The position numbers were made by a program, and so were the translations under genes. From Cyclostephanos tholiformis (Eukaryota; Bacillariophyta; Thalassiosirophyceae; Thalassiosirales; Thalassiosiraceae): 13,070 bases of DNA. The stretch lies in assembly GCA_036939975.1 (NCBI GenBank), contig JALLPB010000768.1:1-13070 (forward strand), read 5' to 3'. Shown in pieces: positions 8,685 through 13,070 of this stretch (position 1 is its first letter; each line of letters opens with the position of its first letter). The notes below the pieces were generated by a model. The model saw only the letters and a list, made by a program, of their open reading frames with translations. It searched no databases and had not been told where the DNA came from.

Positions 8685-9782
8685 TCACTTCCGCCTTAAC
8701 GCTTTGAAAGGAGCGTACGAGTAATACTTTGGCCGATCGTCTATGCGCAAGTGCAGCCAGGCCACACCCATCCCATTCGTCGAGAACCACGTCCCCCCGG
8801 CCTCGTCGACGTCCCCCCCCCTCCCGTCTTCCTCGTCCTTCCGCCGTCTCAGGACGTCGAGGTACGTCGACGCCGCGACGCTCCAGAATTCCGATACTTG
8901 ACCCTCCGGTGCCTCCCTGACGAACCGTGCGAGGTGGGAATACGTCGCGTCGTTCGAATCATCGCGAGGCGGCACCGGCGACACGAGCGTCGCGTCGCCG
9001 CCGAGATTCGGGAACGCGCAAGCCGCCGCCGCAGTCGCCGTCGCAGACGATGACGACGAGGACGACGACGACGACGACGACGACTCGAAGTGCTCCCCGA
9101 AAGCATCGCGATCCGGACCTCTCCCCTCGACGAATATTCCAAGGGCGGGCATGTCCACGAGGACGAATTCGAATGGCACTCCGTCGCTCGCGTCCCACGT
9201 GATTCCGGGTATCTCGAATAGTAGGTACGAGTACGTCGACGATGCGATGATCGTCGATAGGTCCCGTGACGCCTTCATCCCGAGGTAGGAGGAGGAGGAG
9301 GAGGAGGAGGAGGAGGATTCCGACGATGAAGACGATGCGACGAGCGTCATCCACCGTCTTATCGATATCGTATCCGTCGTCGTCGATTCGCGTCTCAATT
9401 GGGCGGCGTATCGAACGACCCCCGCCTCGTCGGATGGCACCTCTACGTACTCGATCGTAACGTCGCATTCCTCCGACGGCGACGACGACGTCGTCAACGT
9501 CGAGCCTGGCCGTCCCTCCTCCGGTGTCTTCGTCATCATTGACATCCGTTCCGACGAGTTACCACCCGCGTATTGTATCGCCGCCCCGTCCCGTCGTCGG
9601 GAGGATGATGATGCGGACGAGGCGATGACGAGGACGAGGAGTAGCCCCGCGATGACGACGATGATCGCGTGTGCGATGATGGCCAACGACGACCGATGAT
9701 GACGATGACGACGGGCGCAGCCGGGGGACTTGAGATGACGGAGACGAAACAGGACGATTGCGGTGAGCCAACGATTGGCCAT
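8685..9782 (-). CDS. Single-span membrane protein with DUF6940-like domain
   Basis: Intronless, 365 residues. A basic N-terminus (RLRHLK, ARRHRHHR) precedes one strong hydrophobic span (about 33-55), suggesting a type II anchor or an uncleaved signal with the rest in the lumen or outside. The later part has FEFVLVDMPALG (205-216), FPNLGGDATLVSPVP (257-271), YSHLARFVREAPEGQ (281-295), SEFWSVAASTYLD (297-309) and GVAWLHLRIDDRPKYYSYAPF (339-359, shown here as motif). From memory these resemble a bacterial and eukaryotic domain of unknown function, DUF6940; I could not run a profile. Two Ser tracts (150-165 and 234-246) interrupt the domain, probably in surface loops, and both come from GAG/GAC microsatellites. 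No catalytic role can be assigned. The start at 9782 is the first Met ahead of the anchor. The gene is divergent from the one at 9975. Confidence 0.75.
   Translation of the reverse strand: MANRWLTAIVLFRLRHLKSPGCARRHRHHRSSLAIIAHAIIVVIAGLLLVLVIASSASSSSRRRDGAAIQYAGGNSSERMSMMTKTPEEGRPGSTLTTSSSPSEECDVTIEYVEVPSDEAGVVRYAAQLRRESTTTDTISIRRWMTLVASSSSSESSSSSSSSSSYLGMKASRDLSTIIASSTYSYLLFEIPGITWDASDGVPFEFVLVDMPALGIFVEGRGPDRDAFGEHFESSSSSSSSSSSSSATATAAAACAFPNLGGDATLVSPVPPRDDSNDATYSHLARFVREAPEGQVSEFWSVAASTYLDVLRRRKDEEDGRGGDVDEAGGTWFSTNGMGVAWLHLRIDDRPKYYSYAPFKALRRK
9055..9082. repeat. GAC-type trinucleotide microsatellite
   Basis: A run of GAC/GAG units encodes, on the minus strand, the Ser tract at residues 234-246 of the DUF6940-like protein. 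Confidence 0.75.
9287..9316. repeat. GAG trinucleotide microsatellite
   Basis: About ten GAG units encode, on the minus strand, the Ser tract near residues 156-165 of the DUF6940-like protein, just before SYLGMKASRD. Confidence 0.75.
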
Positions 9783-9974
9783 GTCGTTTTTCGCGAGAGT
9801 TGTATTCCATTATTTTATTACTCTAGGTATATCATGCACGATAATAATATCGTAGGATACGTATGTACGTGACATTCTTCTATGAATTCCTTCTTAGATC
9901 AAAAAGTTGTCACTCTCGACCGACGTCCTGCATGCCCCCCCCCAAGCGGCCCAAATCAAACTCGATAGTCGACG
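9783..9974. promoter_or_regulatory. Divergent promoter region
   Basis: The 192-bp gap between the divergent genes starting at 9782 (-) and 9975 (+). An AT-rich core at about 9810-9860 (attttattact, gataataatatcg) could house both core promoters. I see no recognisable factor site. Confidence 0.4.
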
Positions 9975-10484
9975 ATGGCCTCCTCCTCGCGGTTGTACGC
10001 GCGCCTGTATTGGTTCTGCACGATCACAACGCTCATGAGCGGCGGCCTCGGATTCCTCCTCAAGGTCCCCGGCATATACCGACCGGACGCGTACATCATC
10101 GTCGCGATCGGATCGGACGGCCGCGAGGAGGACGTCGTCGCCGCTCCCGGCACGGGCACCACCCCCCTCGAGATATGCGCCACATACGTCTTCGCGATCG
10201 TATACCTCGGTCCGCTACTCGGCATGACGTACGCGCACGTTCGGGGCGGCATGGACGCCAAGCGAGCCGCGATCATGATGCCCCTCGTCTACCACCTGGC
10301 ATCGACGGTCGGGGTCGTATACGTCTTCCCCCACGCGTTGAATCCCGATGTGGCGCCGATCGGATCGGCGGCGGGCATGCACGCCTTCTACGCGGTCCTA
10401 TTCGCCTTGCTTTGGTATTACGCCGAGGACGACATGAAGTCTAATGCCTGGTCGTACCGTCGCAAACATGTGATACGAGAGTGA
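9975..10484 (+). CDS. Small four-span membrane protein, unknown function
   Basis: Intronless, 169 residues. The start at 9975 has a good eukaryotic context (gtcgacgATGgcc) and is the first Met. Hydrophobic segments lie at about 11-28, 66-86, 99-118 and 128-149, predicting four spans with a loop of about 37 residues between the first and second. Notable residues near membranes are Tyr/His/Arg in MTYAHVRGG (84-92), Tyr/His in LVYHLAS (104-110), Asn-Pro in ALNPDVAPIG (121-130) and the His in SAAGMHAFYA (131-140), which could bind a ligand or metal; this is inference. The C-terminus is charged (RRKHVIRE) and probably cytosolic. No family is recognised. Third-position GC is high, like its divergent neighbour, with which it may share control. 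Confidence 0.75.
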   Translation: MASSSRLYARLYWFCTITTLMSGGLGFLLKVPGIYRPDAYIIVAIGSDGREEDVVAAPGTGTTPLEICATYVFAIVYLGPLLGMTYAHVRGGMDAKRAAIMMPLVYHLASTVGVVYVFPHALNPDVAPIGSAAGMHAFYAVLFALLWYYAEDDMKSNAWSYRRKHVIRE

Positions 10485-10591
10485 GGGGGATATTCGGCGA
10501 ACGTTTTAGGGATCCGATGTCTTTGTCGTGCGGGGGGGAGGGTGTGGGTGGATAGGTCTAAATTGTCTCCGGAAATTTGAGAGATGAAAAA

Positions 10592-10603
10592 ATATATATA
10601 TAT
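10592..10603. repeat. Short AT dinucleotide run
   Basis: Six AT units after a short A run, about 105 bp downstream of the stop codon of the four-span membrane-protein gene. Confidence 0.7.
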
Positions 10604-10751
10604 CGTTCACGGATGTCTTGGATTCGCTTCGTAGACGAGGTACCGATGAAAACATAAGCTAGGGGGCGTCGATTCTATATTATACATCATCACACTCCTG
10701 TGTAGGACGTCAAAGGGGATGCCTCGTCGCGAATATCTCTGTAAAAATCGC

Positions 10752-10775
10752 ATATATATATATATATATATATAT
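10752..10775. repeat. AT dinucleotide microsatellite
   Basis: Twelve consecutive AT units, directly followed by cgcttgagag. Probably length-variable. Confidence 0.85.
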
Positions 10776-10831
10776 CGCTTGAGAGATTGACTATTAAGAG
10801 TCTGCAGTGCACCGTGTGCTTTCTATGGGTG

Positions 10832-10973
10832 TCGATGAGTATGCTCGTTGAAAAAGAGGATAAAATTTGACTCGAAGTGTTGTTCATCATCAAATACACT
10901 AATCGATCAGTATGCTCGGTAGAAAAATAGGATAAAATTTGGCTCGAAGTTTTGTTTATGAACAATACAGAAG
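10832..10973. repeat. Tandem duplication, period about 71 bp
   Basis: Two imperfect copies start at 10832 (tcgatgagtatgctcgttg) and 10903 (tcgatcagtatgctcggta). Both continue into ggataaaatttg-ctcgaagt-ttgtt, diverged at scattered positions. The atgctcgtt motif recurs alone at about 11027. Non-coding. Confidence 0.7.
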
Positions 10974-11109
10974 AACGATTCATAAAAATAGTCTACGTTC
11001 GTGTTTTATTTGATGAAAATAGGCATATGCTCGTTATTAATGGTTCAATAGAAAATACAAGGTGTGAACAAATAAATTATTATTCATCTTCACAGATGTG
11101 ACTGTATCT

Positions 11110-12718
11110 TCAATTTTTTTCCCTTGTTCTTGGGAACAGCGAAACAGCTTGCGATAAACCCCCGGTGGAAGTAGCTTCATTGGCGAGGGATTCATTTGAG
11201 GAATGCTGTGTTGCCAGAAGCCGATCGCTATTTTTTTCTCTTGTTCTTGGGAACAGGGAAACAGTTTGAGATAAACCCCCAGTGGAAGTAGCTTCATTGG
11301 TGAGGGATTCATTTGAGGAATGCCGCATTGCCAGATGCCAATCGCTATATTGCGATGAATCCCCTGTGGTAGTAATTTCATTGGTAAGGGATTCATTTGA
11401 GAAATGCTGCATTGCCAGATGCCAATCGGTACAGAAGCCGCAGAGTGATTCATTTGGTGATGATTCTTCAGTGGCATTTGCCGGGGGACTCTCCAGAGCT
11501 TCTACTGGATCATCGATATCATTTTGTACGTCGACAAATCTCGGGAGATCGGTTTCGGCAGCTGGCTCCACGAGCTTTGGTAAATAGTAGAAAGATATAT
11601 GAGAACTAAGCTGTTCATTTGTGTGACAACCATTATTGAAGCACACTTACATCATCACCGGAGTTCATCTTGCTCCGAAGAATTCTCCTTCCATAATAGG
11701 TCTTCATTGTATAAATGGCTATTAGCATGAATCCCACAGCAAAAATGACCCCGACTAGATACAACTGGTTGCCGGCGATCGGATCATTGTAATTAGAACG
11801 ATGACTGTCCACGATTTTGTCTACGATTTCAGTACTGCTCTCGGGAATAGGTGATGGTCTTGCTGTAGACGCAATTGATGGGCTCATCTCAAAGGAATTC
11901 TCTATTATAGGAAATGGCAAGACAAATTGAGATGGCTGAAGCGAGGGAGACTTCGATGGCTTCGCAGTAAGTTGTTGTGTGGGAGGATCCGTAACCATCA
12001 TGAAGAGATCAGTAACCATCTTTGATGTCGGTTCTATCGTTGGACTACCAGTGGTCGGCTTTGAAGCAGATGACTGGCCAGTTGAATCATCTGTCAATGG
12101 CTTCGCAGTTGGCTCTGTCGACGGACTGTATGTCGCCAGCAATACATCCTCTGTCACTGGCTTCAAAGTCGGGTACAAGGTAGATGGTGCCTCTGTTGGC
12201 ACCAGCGACGGGTTTTCTGTCATAGCTTGAGCCCTCGGAGGCTGCGATGGGCTTTCTGTCATGGGTTGAGCCCTCGGAGGCTGCGATGGACTTTCTGTCA
12301 TGGGTTGAGCCCTCGGAGGCTGCGATGGGCTTTCTGCCACGGGTTGAACCGTCGGAGGCTGAAATGGCGTCAATGTTTGTGACGCTGATTCGCCATCGCA
12401 CCAGATGCGCTCCTGGGACCCCATTAACACTTCCTCGGCTATCTCCTCATCGGTTCCGCCAAGTCCGAAGAATCCATTGCCATTCTTTGAAAAGCATCCC
12501 TTTGAAGGAAAATCATCGACATAGAACGCACCGCCCGTGTTCATGGTAAGGAATTTCTCCAGGCATTGCTCCTCCGTGACGCATGCTACATTCTCTGCCA
12601 TGGTTGTTTCTCCTCTCAACACGCGATCCAGATGATGCTTTGGAACCATGATAGATTGCCAGGAAGATTTGAAGTTGTCATCATCGAGGGCATGCTGGCG
12701 GAAGAGCATGTCTCTCAT
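11110..12718 (-). CDS. Predicted surface protein: Cys domain, P/S/T stalk, one span, repeat tail
   Basis: Exons 12718-11651 and 11574-11110 join in phase 0 across a 76-nt GT-AG intron (donor gtaagt), giving 510 residues. Residues 46-107 form a compact domain with four Cys (46, 52, 75, 107) and the motifs DFPSKGCF, FFGLGGTDEE and SQERIWC. From memory this motif set recurs in predicted diatom surface proteins; its role is unknown. A Pro/Ser/Thr-rich stalk (about 110-295) with a 13-residue tandem repeat follows, then one membrane span (319-337), a basic stop-transfer (YYGRR) and a cytosolic tail. The second exon encodes only tail, with three imperfect repeats built on HSSNESLTNEATSTGG. This looks like a type I receptor-like or adhesion protein. 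No signal peptide follows the ATG at 12718, and an in-frame stop lies two codons before it. A 5' exon may therefore be missing from this model, or the gene is truncated. Confidence 0.7.
11113..11427 (-). repeat. Coding tandem repeat in surface-protein tail
   Basis: Three head-to-tail units, at 11427-11344 (28 codons), 11343-11227 (39 codons) and 11226-11113 (38 codons), share DWHLAM-HSSNESLTNEATS. The last two also share SLFPRTREKN, which the first lacks. Copies remain similar at DNA level (for example cattggtgagggattcattt against cattggcgagggattcattt), so the expansion looks recent and length polymorphism is likely. Confidence 0.8.
12212..12367 (-). repeat. 39-bp coding tandem repeat (about 4 copies)
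   Basis: Units at 12212-12250, 12251-12289, 12290-12328 and 12329-12367 are contiguous. The two middle copies are nearly identical, and the outer copies are more diverged. On the minus strand they encode the 13-residue unit MTESPSQPPRAQP in the extracellular stalk. Confidence 0.85.
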
Positions 12719-13070
12719 GAATTATTGTTTTTCCAATGTTGGTTTTGAGAAAGATGCTTGATCTGCGGAATTTCGCTATGTACGCAAGTTTGTCAATCCG
12801 ACTTCTTTATTTCTGAGAAAAATAACCAGCTTATCGTACAAGTTCCCTACCAGTATCACGGGAAATCCTTCGCCGAAAGACATTTGAGCTTTGTATCGTA
12901 CCAAAAAATATTGATTCCCACCTTTTTCAGATGCCCAACGCCAGAATTCCTCAAAACTCAACGCAAGAGTGGGCAGACATCTGTCTTTTCTCTTCCCAAA
13001 ATTGGATATTCGGTCGGCACCACCTCCCGGCTGTCATCTTGGGCTTTTTGGCGGGAAAAAAACAAGTTCG
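12719..13070. other. Right-edge region without a confident gene
   Basis: Two overlapping open frames on opposite strands are seen. The minus frame, 13033-12776 (85 codons), has no ATG until well inside; it reads protein-like (FEEFWRWASEKGG, FPVILVGNLYDKLV) and could be the last exon of a gene from beyond the edge. The plus frame, 12826 to the window end, contains a possible acceptor (ccacctttttcag, ending 12930) followed by ATG. At most one is real and I recognise neither. Neither offers a signal peptide for the surface-protein gene starting at 12718. An E2F-type site lies at 13048-13058. Confidence 0.35.
13048..13058. promoter_or_regulatory. E2F/DP-type site near right edge
   Basis: TTGGCGGGAAA, the same 11 bases as at 333-343, here within TTTTTGGCGGGAAAAAAA. 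It is about 330 bp upstream of the surface-protein start at 12718 and could instead serve a gene beyond the edge. Confidence 0.35.

Larger units (their letters stand above)
10485..11109. other. AT-rich repetitive intergenic region
   Basis: No supportable gene. It contains two AT dinucleotide runs, a roughly 71-bp tandem duplication and a further partial copy of the atgctcgtt motif at about 11027. Open frames here are repeat-derived: the 97-codon minus-strand frame (10690-10983) mostly translates the duplication. GC content drops sharply at the left edge compared with the gene at 9975. Confidence 0.6.

Noticed and set aside
9863..10444. 193-codon plus-strand open frame
   Set aside because: Overlaps the four-span gene in another frame and is an Arg/His/Pro-rich shadow of GC-rich coding DNA.
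11612..11650. Alternative acceptor (atgaacag) for the surface-protein intron, also in phase
   Set aside because: It would leave a 39-nt intron, shorter than any other here (76-116 nt); the acceptor ending at 11575 has a better pyrimidine context.
12212..12367. Regular 39-bp repeats suggestive of a CRISPR array
   Set aside because: The copies are contiguous with no spacers and translate in frame as a Pro/Ser/Thr stalk repeat.
1..13070. tRNA, rRNA, transposase or phage genes
   Set aside because: No cloverleaf with A/B boxes, no rRNA-like stretch and no recombinase motif were seen on either strand by eye.

Overview
The window looks like nuclear DNA of a diatom (or a close stramenopile relative). 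The evidence is short GT-AG spliceosomal introns (76-116 nt) in five of eight genes, and presequences with the A|F cleavage motif (ALAF, AQAF) that marks plastid-targeted proteins in organisms with secondary red-type plastids. A predicted surface protein also has a Cys-bracketed domain, a Pro/Ser/Thr stalk and one membrane span, an architecture I associate with diatoms. Long Ser, Gly, Asp and Pro runs come from GAC/GAG and G/C-rich microsatellites. The species cannot be named from this sequence alone.

Layout. 1-528 is AT-rich non-coding DNA enclosed in part by an inverted repeat pair. 529-1483 (+) is a three-exon Mini-ribonuclease III. It converges on a two-exon WD40 propeller protein (1984-4124, -) with a plastid-type leader. 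A 321-bp divergent promoter region (4125-4445) with a G-box palindrome, an E2F-type site and a 14-bp palindrome separates the WD40 gene from 4446-6418 (+), a membrane protein with a very low-complexity N-terminal half. A small DUF2997-like protein (6614-6976, -) with a plastid-type leader is divergent from a NAD-dependent glycerol-3-phosphate dehydrogenase (7161-8490, +). Next are a single-pass membrane protein carrying a DUF6940-like domain (8685-9782, -) and, divergent from it, a four-span membrane protein (9975-10484, +). From 10485 the DNA turns AT-rich and repetitive. The last gene (11110-12718, -) encodes a predicted surface protein with a tandem-repeat tail. 12719-13070 has no confident gene but has weak open frames on both strands and an E2F-type site.

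Functional reading. This is not an operon or a mobile island; the genes alternate in strand and are each independently plausible. A modest theme is plastid biology: WD40 and DUF2997 have clear plastid-type leaders and Mini-III has a weak one. Three intergenic regions carry the E2F consensus TTTCCCGC. I see no transposase, tRNA, rRNA or CRISPR array. The least explained items are the DUF6940-like protein broken by poly-Ser runs, the repeat-tailed surface protein, and the low-complexity membrane protein at 4446-6418.
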